NCBI GenBank assembly: GCA_963797565.1
Contig: CAWCPM010000005.1
Span: 185,349-249,348, forward strand
Source of the DNA: JAICYJ01 sp963797565
Lineage (GTDB): Bacteria; Actinomycetota; Thermoleophilia; Gaiellales; JAICJC01
DNA length: 64,000 nucleotides
Reading direction: 5' to 3'
Shown: piece by piece, positions 48,260-56,983 of the stretch
Layout: each line of letters starts with the position of its first letter
Numbering within the stretch: position 1 is the first letter of the stretch
Notes under the pieces: model-generated
Told to the model about the DNA's origin: nothing
Databases searched by the model: none
Seen by the model: the letters and a program-made list of their open reading frames with translations, nothing else
Translations under genes and position numbers: made by a program

Positions 48260-48815
48260 GCCACCGCTCCAGCACCCGGCGGCCGTCGGACGCGCTCTTC
48301 TCGGGGTGGAACTGGACGCCGCTGAGCCGGCCCGACCGCACGACCGTGGGAACCTCGCGGCCGTCGATCGCGGTGCGGGCGGCCACCAGCCGATCGTCGC
48401 AGTCGACGGCGAACGAGTGCGCGAAGTAGCAGACCGCCGGCGGCCCCTCGCCGACCACGTCGTTCCAGCCCATGTGCGGCACCCGCTCGGCCCAGTCGAT
48501 CGCGACCACGTTCCCGGCCAGCAGGCCCAGGCAGTCGACGTCGCCCTCGTCGCTGTGGCCGAACAGCAGCTGCATGCCCAGGCAGACGCCCATCAGCGGC
48601 GCCGTCGACGCGGCCACGGCGCGGTCGAGCCCGCGGCCCCGAAGCGCCGTCATCGCCGGCGCCGCCGCGCCGACGCCCGGCAGCACCAGCCGCTCGGCGC
48701 CGGCCACCGCGGCGGGATCGCCGCTCACGTGCACCGTCGCCCCCAGCCGCTCGAATGCGGCCCGCAGGGAGCGCAGGTTGCCGGCGCCGTAGTCGATCAG
48801 GGTGACCTCGGTCAG
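48249..48815 (-). CDS. hisH: imidazole glycerol phosphate synthase, glutaminase subunit
   Basis: Class I glutaminase supplying ammonia to HisF. The 188-residue protein begins LTEVTLIDYGAGNLRSL and has the nucleophile in LMGVCLGMQLLFG and the His-Glu pair in GVQFHPEKS. No ATG, GTG or TTG stands at the expected N terminus. The only well-placed codon is CTG at 48815-48813, which overlaps the hisB stop as CTGA, the same geometry as the ATGA/GTGA couplings around it. A CTG start is therefore likely, unless a base is wrong here. Confidence 0.88.
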   Translation of the reverse strand: MTEVTLIDYGAGNLRSLRAAFERLGATVHVSGDPAAVAGAERLVLPGVGAAAPAMTALRGRGLDRAVAASTAPLMGVCLGMQLLFGHSDEGDVDCLGLLAGNVVAIDWAERVPHMGWNDVVGEGPPAVCYFAHSFAVDCDDRLVAARTAIDGREVPTVVRSGRLSGVQFHPEKSASDGRRVLERWLAA

Positions 48816-50405
48816 ATCGCGTCCTTCGTGCTCGGCAGCGACCCGGCCCGGCCGGGGTCGGCCGCGATCGCGTGGCGCAGCGCCAGCGCCAGCGCCTTGA
48901 AGGCCGCCTCGACCAGGTGATGGTCGTCGGCCCCGTGCCCCTGCAGGTGGATCGCCAGACGACCGGCTCGTGAAAGCGAGTCGAAGAAGTGCGGCACCAG
49001 GCTGGCCGGCAGCGCGCCCACCCGTTCGTCGCGCAGCGGCAGGTCGACGGCGGCGTGCCCGCGCCCGCCCAGGTCGACGGTGGCATGGCAGAGCGCCTCG
49101 TCCAGCGGCGCCCGCGCGTCGCCGTAGCGGACGATCCCGGCGCGATCCCCGAGCGCGCGGTCGAGCGCCGTTCCCAGGGCGATCGCGACGTCCTCGACCG
49201 TGTGGTGCTCGTCCACCCACAGGTCGCCGACGCAGCTGAGACGCAGATCGGTGAGCGAGTGGAAGGCCAGCGCCGTCAGCATGTGGTCGAGGAACCCGAT
49301 GCCGGTCGCGATCTGGCTGCGGCCGCTGCCGTCCAGCGACCACTCGACGTCGATGCGGGTCTCTCGGGTCGACCGCTCCACCCGCCCGGTGCGGTCGCCG
49401 GCCGCCGCCGGTGCAGGTGCCGCCAGGCCCAGCGCCTCCAGCACCTGGTCGTTCTGGCCCGGGGAGCCGATCGTGATCCGCAGGCAGGTGGGCAGCGCGT
49501 CGAACGTGCGCACGACGATGCCCGCGCTCAGCAGGCGCGAGATCCACGGCTCGATCGGTTCTCCCAGGTCGGCGAACAGGCAGTTCGCGGACGACGGGGA
49601 GATGTGCCAGCCCAGGCCGGACAGCGCCAGCCGCATCCGCTCCCGCTCGGCCACGGTCTCGGCGACGTCGCCTTCCATCATGCCGCGATCCTCGGTCAAC
49701 GCCCGCACGGCCAGCGCGTCGGAGAAGCTGGAGATGCTGCCGGGAGGTCTGATCGCCTCGAGCTTGCGCGCGATCGGCGGCGGCGCCAGCAGGTAGCCGA
49801 CGCGGGCGCCGGCCAGCGCGAACGCCTTCGACAGCGTGCGCACGACCACCACGTCGTCGCGCTCGCGCACCAGCCCCGACAGGTCGGTTCCGCCGAACTC
49901 GATGTAGGCCTGATCGATCACGACCAGACCGCCGTTGGGGTCGGGCACGTCGCCCGGCGAGTCCTCGCCCGTGGGGTTGTGGGGCGAGCAGACCCAGGTC
50001 AGGCGCGCTCCCTCAGGCCGGTCGGCCGAGCACGCCCCCGGCGAGCGCGGTGGCACCCTGGTAGAGGCCGTAGCAGGGCTGCCGCGCGTAGGCCGTGTCG
50101 CCGCGCGACAGCGTCAGAAGCGCGCACAGGACGAGCCCCTCGTCGGCGCCCGCCGTGGCCACGATCTGGTCGGCCGGGAAGCCCGTGTACTCGGAGATCG
50201 CCTCGCGCAGCCGCAGGTAGCTCGAGTCCGGATAGCGGTTGACCGCAACGCTCGCCAGCCAGGCCGCCGAGCCCGCGTACCACGCCGGCGGTCGCGGCTG
50301 GGTGTTCTGGTCGAGCCGGATCACCGGGGTGCCGGGCGGGATCCGCTGCTCCCAGCCCTCCTGCCAGCGGTACGGCTCGACGCCTGCCAGATCCTCCCTG
50401 ATCAT
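48812..50405 (-). CDS. hisC-hisB: HisC-HisB fusion: histidinol-phosphate aminotransferase plus imidazoleglycerol-phosphate dehydratase (frameshifted near 50035)
   Basis: The N-terminal part is a class I aminotransferase (NRYPDSSYLRLREAISEYTG, VATAGADEGLVL; then CSPHNPTGE, VVIDQAYIEF, the PLP lysine in VVRTLSKAFALAGARVGYLL). Without any stop, an Ala/Pro linker (APAPAAAGD) leads into a complete HisB dehydratase (RVERSTRETRIDVEWSLDG, ATGIGFLDHMLTALAFHS, DEHHTVEDVAIALG, DLGGRGHAAVD, ADDHHLVEAAFKALALALR). The start ATG at 50405 and the first 125 codons are in a different frame; one base shift near 50030-50040 is needed. The stretch between the subdomains there is also some 20 residues shorter than usual. 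The C-B fusion itself is in one open frame. Confidence 0.88.
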
Positions 50406-51266
50406 CAGGGGACGAGGTTCTCGATCGGCAGGACGAGGATGCTGGAGGCGCCGGCGCCGCGCAGCGGGCCCAGCAGCTCCACCACCTGCTGCCGGTCGAC
50501 CACGGCGTGCACCGCGTGCATGCCGGTGCGCGCCAGCGGCAGCACCGTCGGCGACTCCAACCCCGGCAGCAGGTCGATCACGACCTCCAGCGCGCTGTCA
50601 GGCGCGTTCAGCATCAGGTAGCGTTTTCCGCGGGCGGCGATCACGCTCTCCATCACCGTCGCCAGCGACTGGGCGATCGCCTGCTGGCGCTCGTCCAGGC
50701 CCGGCCGGGCCAGCAGCACGGCCTCCGACTCGAGCACCGTCTCGATCGCGCGCAGCCCGTTCTGGCGCAGCGTCTCGCCGCTGGACACCAGGTCGCAGAC
50801 GGCCTCCGCCGCGTCCAGGCGCGGCGCCAGCTCGACCGAGCCGTGGATCGCGACCACCTGCACGTCGACGCCCGCATCGGCGAAGAAGCGGCGGGTCGTC
50901 GAGGGGTAGGCGGTGGCCACTCGGCAGCCGTCCAGGTCGCCCGCCCGTTGCACCGACTGAGGCGTTGGCGACCGCCAGCTCCAGCCGGCAGCCGCCGAAG
51001 CCCAGCGGCAGCAGCTCCAGGGCGTCCGTGCCCGACTCGATCAGCTGGTTGCGCCCGGCCACGGCCGTCTCGACGGCGCCGTCCGCCGCCCACGCCGGGA
51101 TGTCGTCGGAGCGCGCGAACAGCACCTCGATGTCCCACTGCGAGCAGTGCTGGTAGAGGGCGCGGCCGTTGGCCTCGACCTCGACCCCGGCGGCACGCGC
51201 CAGCTCGACCGCGGGGGCGTGCATGCGGCCCTTCGAGGGCAGCGCCAGGCGGAACGGCCGGCTCAT
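50405..51266 (-). CDS. hisG: ATP phosphoribosyltransferase (frameshifted near 50955)
   Basis: First and feedback-controlled step of histidine synthesis. The frame from 51266 reads RLALPSKGRMHAPAVELARA, SDDIPAWAADGAVETAVAGR and LGFGGCRLELAVANAS. The rest (GDLDGCRVATAYPSTTRRFF, DLVSSGETLRQNGL, the C-terminal regulatory ALEVVIDLLPGLESPTVLP) is in the next frame. One extra G near 50955 explains it. The restored protein is about 285 residues and has the long-form C-terminal domain, so it does not need HisZ. It overlaps yerC (ATGA) and hisC (TGATG). Confidence 0.9.
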
Positions 51267-51556
51267 CGCCGCGCTCCCAGGCGCTCCAGCACCAGCTGGT
51301 AGCCGCCCTCGCCGTGGTTCAGCCAGTGCGCGACCCGGGTGACGGTTGCGGTGGAGGCGTGCAGCTGCGATGCCACCCGTGCGTACGGCGTACCGGCGTG
51401 CACCAGTCGCGCCGCCTGCCAGCGGTGCGACAGCGACTCGAGCTCGTGCAGGGAGCAGATGTCGCGCAGGAACGCGGCCGCCTCGTCGCGCGTGCGCAGC
51501 ACCAGCAGCGCGTCGCAGAGGTCGTCGATGTTTGAGTCCCGCCAGTCTTCTGCCAT
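51263..51556 (-). CDS. YerC/TrpR-family regulator
   Basis: A 97-residue helical protein of the TrpR/YerC/YecD family (LCDALLVLRTRDEAAAFLRD, HELESLSHRWQAARLV, YARVASQLHASTATVTRVAH, the last being the helix-turn-helix). In other bacteria YerC-type genes sit with histidine genes, and here it heads hisG-hisCB-hisH-hisF-hisIE with hisA divergent. It likely represses both transcripts through the palindrome between them, in response to histidine or a related signal; the co-repressor is inference. Confidence 0.85.
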   Translation of the reverse strand: MAEDWRDSNIDDLCDALLVLRTRDEAAAFLRDICSLHELESLSHRWQAARLVHAGTPYARVASQLHASTATVTRVAHWLNHGEGGYQLVLERLGARR

Positions 51557-51561
51557 CGTGC

Positions 51562-51581
51562 TAGCATTTTAGCATGCTAAA
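51562..51581. promoter_or_regulatory. shared promoter-operator of hisA and the yerC-his operon
   Basis: TTTAGCATGCTAAA (51568-51581) is a perfect 14-bp palindrome spanning the hisA ATG (51574). The related TAGCA also occurs at 51562 in direct orientation. TAGCAT at 51562-51567 is a likely -10 box for leaderless hisA, and TAAAAT on the minus strand (51571-51566) lies 9 bases before the yerC ATG. A TrpR-like protein bound here would cover both promoters. Confidence 0.6.
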
Positions 51582-52341
51582 TCGCGAGAACGGCGCCGCG
51601 ATCCGCGTGGTGCCGGCGATCGACCTGCTGGACGGTCACGTGGTGCGGCTGCGGCAGGGACGGTACGACCAGGTGACGGAGTACCCCGTCGATCCTGACC
51701 GGCTGGCGGCCACCTACGCGGAGCAGGGCGCGACCCTGCTGCACGTGATCGACCTTTCCGCGGCCCGCGACGGCGTGCGGCCGCCCGCCCATGCCGAGGC
51801 GATCCGGCGGCTGGTGGGCGGCTCGGGCATGGCCGTGCAGGTGGGGGGCGGCATCCGCGACGAGCGTGCGCTCCTGGAGGCGCTCGAGCTGGGGGTGGCA
51901 CGCGTGCTGGTGGGCACGCTGGCGGCGGCGCAGCCGCAGCTGGTGGGGCGGCTGGCCCGGGACACCGCTCGCGTGGCGGTGGCCGCCGACGTGCGCGAGG
52001 GAACGGTGCGGGCCGCGGGCTGGCTGGAGGACACCGGGGTCGCGGCCGAGGCCTTCGTGCGGTCGCTGACCGAGGCCGGCGTGCGCGACTTCCTGGTCAC
52101 CGCGATCGAGCGGGACGGAACCGGGGACGGGCCCGACACCGCGCTCCTGGCGCGCCTGCGGCCACGCGTCCCGGGCCTGCTGATGGCCGCCGGGGGGATC
52201 GGGTCGGTGGCCGATGTGGCGGCGGTGGCCGGAGCCGGCGCCGACTGCGCCGTGATCGGCCGCGCCCTCTACGACGGCTCTATGACCCTGTTGGAGGCCT
52301 CGGCCTCGGCCCGCAGCTCGCCCACCGACAGGCCCTCGTAG
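51574..52341 (+). CDS. hisA: phosphoribosylformimino-5-aminoimidazole carboxamide ribotide isomerase
   Basis: Histidine-pathway isomerase, TIM barrel, 255 residues from the ATG at 51574. Catalytic Asp in RVVPAIDLLDGHVVRL and the second in VAVAADVREG; phosphate-binding segments QVGGGIRDERAL and MAAGGIGSVADVAAV. The ATG is inside the operator palindrome. A GTG at 51610 would give a protein matching the family start more closely, but the leaderless promoter favours 51574. The last 24 codons overlap the convergent deacetylase-flippase gene. Confidence 0.93.
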   Translation: MLNRENGAAIRVVPAIDLLDGHVVRLRQGRYDQVTEYPVDPDRLAATYAEQGATLLHVIDLSAARDGVRPPAHAEAIRRLVGGSGMAVQVGGGIRDERALLEALELGVARVLVGTLAAAQPQLVGRLARDTARVAVAADVREGTVRAAGWLEDTGVAAEAFVRSLTEAGVRDFLVTAIERDGTGDGPDTALLARLRPRVPGLLMAAGGIGSVADVAAVAGAGADCAVIGRALYDGSMTLLEASASARSSPTDRPS

Positions 52342-54144
52342 CTGAGGAAGAAGAAGCCGATGCCGACGCCCAGCACCGCCTCGATCAGCTGCAGGCCGAT
52401 CGAGAAGGTGATGGCGAGGTTGGTGGGCACGTTGTAGACCTGCAACGCGGTGTACGTGGCGCCCTGGAACACCACCAGGTTGCCGGGCACGATCGGGAAC
52501 AGGCCGACCAGGTTCGACGCCAGGAACACCAGCGCCGCCGCCCCGATGCCCTTCTCGATGCCGTAGGCCTCGAGCGCCCACAGGATGCCGACCATCTGTG
52601 CCAGCCACGACACGGTGGACGTGAGCAGCGCCCATAGCAGCAGCCGCGGCCGCCGGAACAGCGCCTGGCCCTGGCGCAGCGCCATCGGCAGGGCGCCGAG
52701 GCTGATGCCGAGCAGGTGCCACCAGCGCTCGACGATGTCTGAATCGTTCGGCACGTTGCCGCGGCGGTAGCGCGCCCACACCTCGATCGCGCACGCGGCC
52801 ACGGCGATCACCAGCACCACGCCGATCAGCACCAGCAGCAGGTTCACCGCCCAGCCGGGGACCGAGACGAAGACCGTCACGCCCACCAGCACGGCGATCA
52901 GCGTCACCCCCGACAGCAGCTGCTCGGTGACCAGTGTCCCGACCATGGTCGGCAACGGCACCTCGACACCGCGCGCGCTCAGCTTGCGCCGCAGCACCGA
53001 GATCCTCGCCACCTCGCCCAGGCGCGCGAACAGCACCGTGTTCAGCAGGAAGCCGATGAAGATGGCCGGGACCACCTCCGAGAAGTGCACGTTCAGACGC
53101 CCGCCGTGCTCCTCATCGGCTCCGGGGATGCCCTCGACCGCGTCCAGCGAGGCCTTCCAGGTGAGACCCTTGGCGGCCACCGACACCAGGTTTGCGGCCA
53201 GCGCCGCGAACACGAGCGTTGGATTGGCGTCGGTGATCACGCCGCCCAGCGCCTTCAGGTCGAGCTTGGTGGACAGGAGCAGCACTCCGCAGACCACGGC
53301 AGTGACCACCAGCATCGCCCTCAGCGCCATGCGCCGGCGCGGGCGCAGCTCACCGGCCAGTTCGGAGATGGTCACGAACTGGATGCCCTGCTCCTTGCCT
53401 GCCTCCAGGATCCGCGGCAGCGCCTCCACCGTCTGCGACCGGTCGTCGCCGTTGCCGGAGCCGTCGGCGTCGTGCAGGAGCAGGATCGCCCCGGGATAGA
53501 GCCCCGACACGCTGCGGTCGACGATCCGCTCGATGCCGGGCTTGGCCGTGTCCCAGACACCCGCCGTCCAGCCGACCACGCGGTAGCCGAGGCGGCGCGC
53601 GACCGGCACCAGGAACGGGCTGCGAAAGCCGTGAGGGGCGCGGAACAGCGGCGCCGGGGCGGCGCCGGTCGCGCTCACCACAGCCTCGTCCATGCGCGCG
53701 CAGCTGGTGGGCGATCCCGGTCGGCCCTTCGAAGGTGAGCAGCCGGTGGTCGTCGCCGTGGCTGGCCAGCTCGTGTCCCTCAGCCACGATCCGGCGCGCG
53801 ATCTCGGGGTGGGCGCGAACCTGGCGGCCCAGCGCAAAGAAGGTGGCGCTCACGCCGGCCGCGGCCAGCGCGTCCAGGATCGGCGGGGTGAACTCGGCGC
53901 TGGGCCCGTCGTCGAAGGTGATCGCCGCCTTCGGGGCCAGCACCTGGCCACCGCCGATGACGCGGCCGAACAGCGGGTTGTTGGGCGTGAACGCCGCCCA
54001 GGCCAGTACCAGCGCCGTCAGCACGGCTGCGGCGAACACGAGGTCGCCGAACAGTCCGCCGAGGGCCACCGCCAGCACCGCCGCGCCCGTCAGCCAGACG
54101 GCGGCGAGCGCTACGAAGAGGCTGATGACCTGGCGCTTGCCCAT
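52269..54144 (-). CDS. polysaccharide deacetylase fused to UPF0104 (LPG-synthase-type) membrane domain (frameshifted near 53693)
   Basis: N-terminal two membrane helices (residues 1-60), then a NodB-type deacetylase (KAAITFDDGPSAEFTPPILD, HELASHGDDHRLLT; after the shift LFRAPHGFRSPFLVPVA and ILLLHDADGSGN), then about eight membrane segments of the UPF0104/lysylphosphatidylglycerol-synthase type (VPAIFIGFLLNTVLFARLGE, PIVPGNLVVFQGATYTALQ). The deacetylase is split by one base near 53693; corrected length is about 625 residues. It probably deacetylates an envelope glycan or glycolipid while the second half acts as a transport or flipping domain. It overlaps the GT4 gene by 34 bases and hisA (convergent) by 73. 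Confidence 0.8.
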
Positions 54145-55313
54145 GCCGGTCGTCGTCCTGCCGTCAGATCGGCGTAGTAGTTCTCGAGCTGGGCGCCGAC
54201 CCGTGGCCAGGCGTACCGCTCGAGCGCTGTTCTGCGTCCCTCGGCGGCCATCCGCTCGCGCCCCGCGTCGTCGTCCAGCAGCCGTGCCAGGGCCGTGGCG
54301 AACCGCTCCGCCGACTTGGCCGGGTGCACCAGGTAGCCCTGGCGCCCGTCCTGCATCAGCAGCTGGAAGCCGCTGATGCGGCTGGCCGCCACCGCCCGGC
54401 CGCAGCTCATCGCCTCCAGCAGCACCATCCCGAACGAGGCGCGATCGCAGGGCGTGCAGAACACGTCGCCCGTGACCAGGTAGTTGGGCCGGCTGCGGTT
54501 GAGGCGGCCTGCGAAGTGCACGTAGGGCCGCGCCGCATCGCTGACCATGCGCTCGTAGTACGGCCGCAGCGGGCCGTCGCCGACCACGATCAGGCGCACC
54601 TCCGGCCCCCGCTCGGCGAACAGCAGCTGGTGGGCCTGGATCATCGTGTCCACGCCGTTGCGAGGATCGAACCGGCCCACGAACACGATCGACCGGTGGT
54701 CGCCCATCAGCTCGGCCACCGGCTCTGCGTCGGGCGAGAAGTGGTTGGTGTCGATGCCGTTGGGGATCACGTCGTAGGCGTACGGGAAGTAGGGGGTGAG
54801 CGAGCCGATGCAGGCCTCGCTGACGCAGACACGGCCGTCCAGCCGCTCGATCGCGGGCCGGATCAACTCGGCCTGGATATCCATACCCAGCGTCTGGGGA
54901 AATACGCTATGGAAGGTGGCGATCGAGAGCGCGTCGTCGGGCGTGTTGTCGATTGCCCAGGCCGGCATCTGCGGGTTGTAGGGAGCGTGCACGTGCACCA
55001 CGTCGAAGCCACGCCCCCGGAAGAACGCGCCCAGCCTGCGGCCCAGCCGCGGCCCGATCGTGTGGGTGGTCTCGGCGCCGTTGCCCCAGGCCGGCACGTA
55101 CAGGCGGATCGACGTGCCGATGGTGGCGACCTCGAAGGTCGGCTCCGGAACCGCCATCGCGTCGTCCTGCACCGGTGGCGCGCCCAGCTTGCGACCGGTA
55201 ACGACGGTCACCTCGTGGCCGAGCTCGGTCAGCGCACGGGCCTGACCGTCCACGTGCTCGCTGATTCCACCCAGGGTCGGGTAGTAGAAGTCGGTGACGA
55301 TCGCGATCCTCAT
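54111..55313 (-). CDS. GT4 glycosyltransferase (PimB/MgtA-like)
   Basis: A 400-residue GT-B transferase: MRIAIVTDFYYPTLGGISEH, a glycine-loop acceptor site, FDVVHVHAPYNPQMPAWAI, YDVIPNGIDTNHFSPDAE, VFVGRFDPRNGVDTMIQAH and the donor-binding CDRASFGMVLLEAMSCGRAV with the Glu-x7-Glu type motif. This resembles mannosyl- or glucosyltransferases that act on phosphatidylinositol or diacylglycerol lipids. The ATG at 55313 has TAGCAT 8 bases upstream. It leads the operon with the deacetylase-flippase fusion. Confidence 0.88.
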   Translation of the reverse strand: MRIAIVTDFYYPTLGGISEHVDGQARALTELGHEVTVVTGRKLGAPPVQDDAMAVPEPTFEVATIGTSIRLYVPAWGNGAETTHTIGPRLGRRLGAFFRGRGFDVVHVHAPYNPQMPAWAIDNTPDDALSIATFHSVFPQTLGMDIQAELIRPAIERLDGRVCVSEACIGSLTPYFPYAYDVIPNGIDTNHFSPDAEPVAELMGDHRSIVFVGRFDPRNGVDTMIQAHQLLFAERGPEVRLIVVGDGPLRPYYERMVSDAARPYVHFAGRLNRSRPNYLVTGDVFCTPCDRASFGMVLLEAMSCGRAVAASRISGFQLLMQDGRQGYLVHPAKSAERFATALARLLDDDAGRERMAAEGRRTALERYAWPRVGAQLENYYADLTAGRRPAWASARSSASS

Positions 55314-55404
55314 CGGATGCGATGCTACCGGGTGCGACGGCGTTGGCACTCCCGGCGGGACTCTGCCAACAGCGTCCCGGGTGGCTGGTAGAATTTGTCT
55401 GACG

Positions 55405-55755
55405 ATGCCGATCTATGAGTACCGCTGCGAAAACGACCACCGGTTCGAGCTGATCCAGAAGTTCACGGATGACGCGATCTCGGTGTGCGAGGTATGCGGT
55501 GCCCCGGCACAGCGGGTGCTGCACCCGGTCGCCATCCACTTCAAGGGGTCGGGGTTCTACTCGACCGACTACGGGCGCGGCAAGAAGGCGGCTGCGTCGG
55601 CCGAGGCCAAGGCCGACTCCGGCTCCGACTCCAAGTCGTCGTCGTCAGACGGCGCCAAGGGCGGCGGCGAGTCCAAGGCCGGCGAGTCGAAGAAGAGCGG
55701 CGGCGACTCCAAGAGCGGCGGGGACGCGAAGCCGGCCAAGGCCGCCGAGGGCTGA
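55405..55755 (+). CDS. FmdB-type zinc-ribbon protein
   Basis: A 116-residue protein. Residues 1-60 are the FmdB regulatory-protein zinc ribbon (MPIYEYRCENDHRFEL, VCEVCGAPAQRVLHPVAIHF, with Cys pairs Cys-x-x-x-His and Cys-x2-Cys). The rest is a low-complexity tail of Lys, Ser, Gly, Ala and Asp (KAAASAEAKADSGSDSK onward). The longer frame upstream is rejected because MPIYEYRC is the standard family N terminus. TAGAAT lies 10 bases before the ATG. Function unknown beyond zinc binding. Confidence 0.88.
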   Translation: MPIYEYRCENDHRFELIQKFTDDAISVCEVCGAPAQRVLHPVAIHFKGSGFYSTDYGRGKKAAASAEAKADSGSDSKSSSSDGAKGGGESKAGESKKSGGDSKSGGDAKPAKAAEG

Positions 55756-55771
55756 CCGAGCCCGGCGCCGG

Positions 55772-56959
55772 CTACTTGACCTGGCAGCCGGGGTCGTAGA
55801 GCGAGGTCTTCGACGCCGGGATCGGCGCGATCTCGCCCAGGAACATCTTATGACCTCCCGGTTCTGCGGTACCGACTGCAGCACGTCCTGTCCGCCCAGC
55901 ACCTGCCGGCGTGCCGCCCAAGTGACACTCGAGGGTGCGGCTGGCGCGGAACTTGATCCAGCCGATGCCGAGCAGCTCGTTTGCCGACAGGTCGGTGGTC
56001 AGCGGCTTTGCCAGCGAGCTGCCGATCGACGGCAGGTGCAGCAGGCTCGAGAACGACACCAGCTGGTGGGACAGCGACTGCATCACCAGCTGCTGGCGCT
56101 CGGTGCGGGTGATGTCGGTGTCCTGCGGGTTGGTCGTGTGGCGGATGCGGGAGTAGGCCAGCGCCCTGCGGCCGTCGAGCGTGATGGTGCCCTTCGGGAA
56201 CACCCAGTTGTGACCGTCGAAGGGCTGTGACGAGACGATCTTGCGCTTGTTGTAGAGCGTGACCCCGCCCAGCGAGTCGATCAGCTCCTTGAAGCCGGCG
56301 AAGTTGACCAGCACGATGTGGTTCACCTGGAGGCCGGTCAGGGCGTTGATCGTATGGATCAGGAGCGGCGCCTTGCCGTACGCGTAGGCGGCGTTGATCT
56401 TGGTGTTGCCGTGGCCGCGGATGGGGACGTCCAGGTCGCGCGGGATCGACAGCAGGCTGACGAGGTGCTTGCCCGGGTCGGTGCGCATCAGCACGATCGA
56501 GTCGGCGCGGGCGGTGCTGCCGGCGCCGCGGCTGTCGGAGCCGAGCACCAGCGTCACCTGCGGGTTGCGCAGGATGTTGCCGGTCGGGGTCAGCGCCTTC
56601 TCGGTCTTGGGATCGAGCCGGGCGTTTGCCTTGGCGATCTCGTTCGAGAAGGAGCGGTAGCCGAGGTACAGCCAGAACACCAGCAGCACGACGATGGCGC
56701 CGAGGCCGAGCAGGATGCCGCGCTTCCACCCGGGGCGGAAGCGGCGCCGCGGCTGCACCGTCGCCACCTGGCGGCCGGGCAGCGGCGGCGGGGGAGGCGG
56801 CGGCGTGCCGGGTCGGGTCATGCCGGGCGGCGTGACCGGGCGCTCGGCCGTGGCAACGCCCGATCCCCCGAACGCGAAACGCCCGGCGTCGGGGTCATCC
56901 TTGCGTACGTGCCCGCCGCGGTAGACGCGGTAGGGCTTGGGCCTCAGTTGCTCGGGCAC
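55772..56959 (-). CDS. LytR-CpsA-Psr (LCP) family envelope protein, with a local double frameshift near 55850-55905
   Basis: LCP enzymes transfer polyprenyl-linked glycopolymers to the cell wall. The 395-residue protein has a Pro-rich cytoplasmic N terminus, one membrane helix (ILLGLGAIVVLLVFWLYLGY, about 90-110) and the LCP domain with LVLGSDSRGAGSTARADSIV, LLSIPRDLDVPI, INAAYAYGKAPLL and ALAYSRIRHTTNPQDTDITR. The segment between HLGGTPAGAG and KMFLGEIAP reads as RTGRAAVGTAEPGGH but in the neighbouring frame gives GGQDVLQSVPQNREVI, which fits the family; two compensating single-base changes are likely. GTG start at 56959, 24 bases from the divergent kinase gene. Confidence 0.9.
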   Translation of the reverse strand: MPEQLRPKPYRVYRGGHVRKDDPDAGRFAFGGSGVATAERPVTPPGMTRPGTPPPPPPPLPGRQVATVQPRRRFRPGWKRGILLGLGAIVVLLVFWLYLGYRSFSNEIAKANARLDPKTEKALTPTGNILRNPQVTLVLGSDSRGAGSTARADSIVLMRTDPGKHLVSLLSIPRDLDVPIRGHGNTKINAAYAYGKAPLLIHTINALTGLQVNHIVLVNFAGFKELIDSLGGVTLYNKRKIVSSQPFDGHNWVFPKGTITLDGRRALAYSRIRHTTNPQDTDITRTERQQLVMQSLSHQLVSFSSLLHLPSIGSSLAKPLTTDLSANELLGIGWIKFRASRTLECHLGGTPAGAGRTGRAAVGTAEPGGHKMFLGEIAPIPASKTSLYDPGCQVK

Positions 56960-56983
56960 GGCGCTGTTATGTTAGCCACCGCC

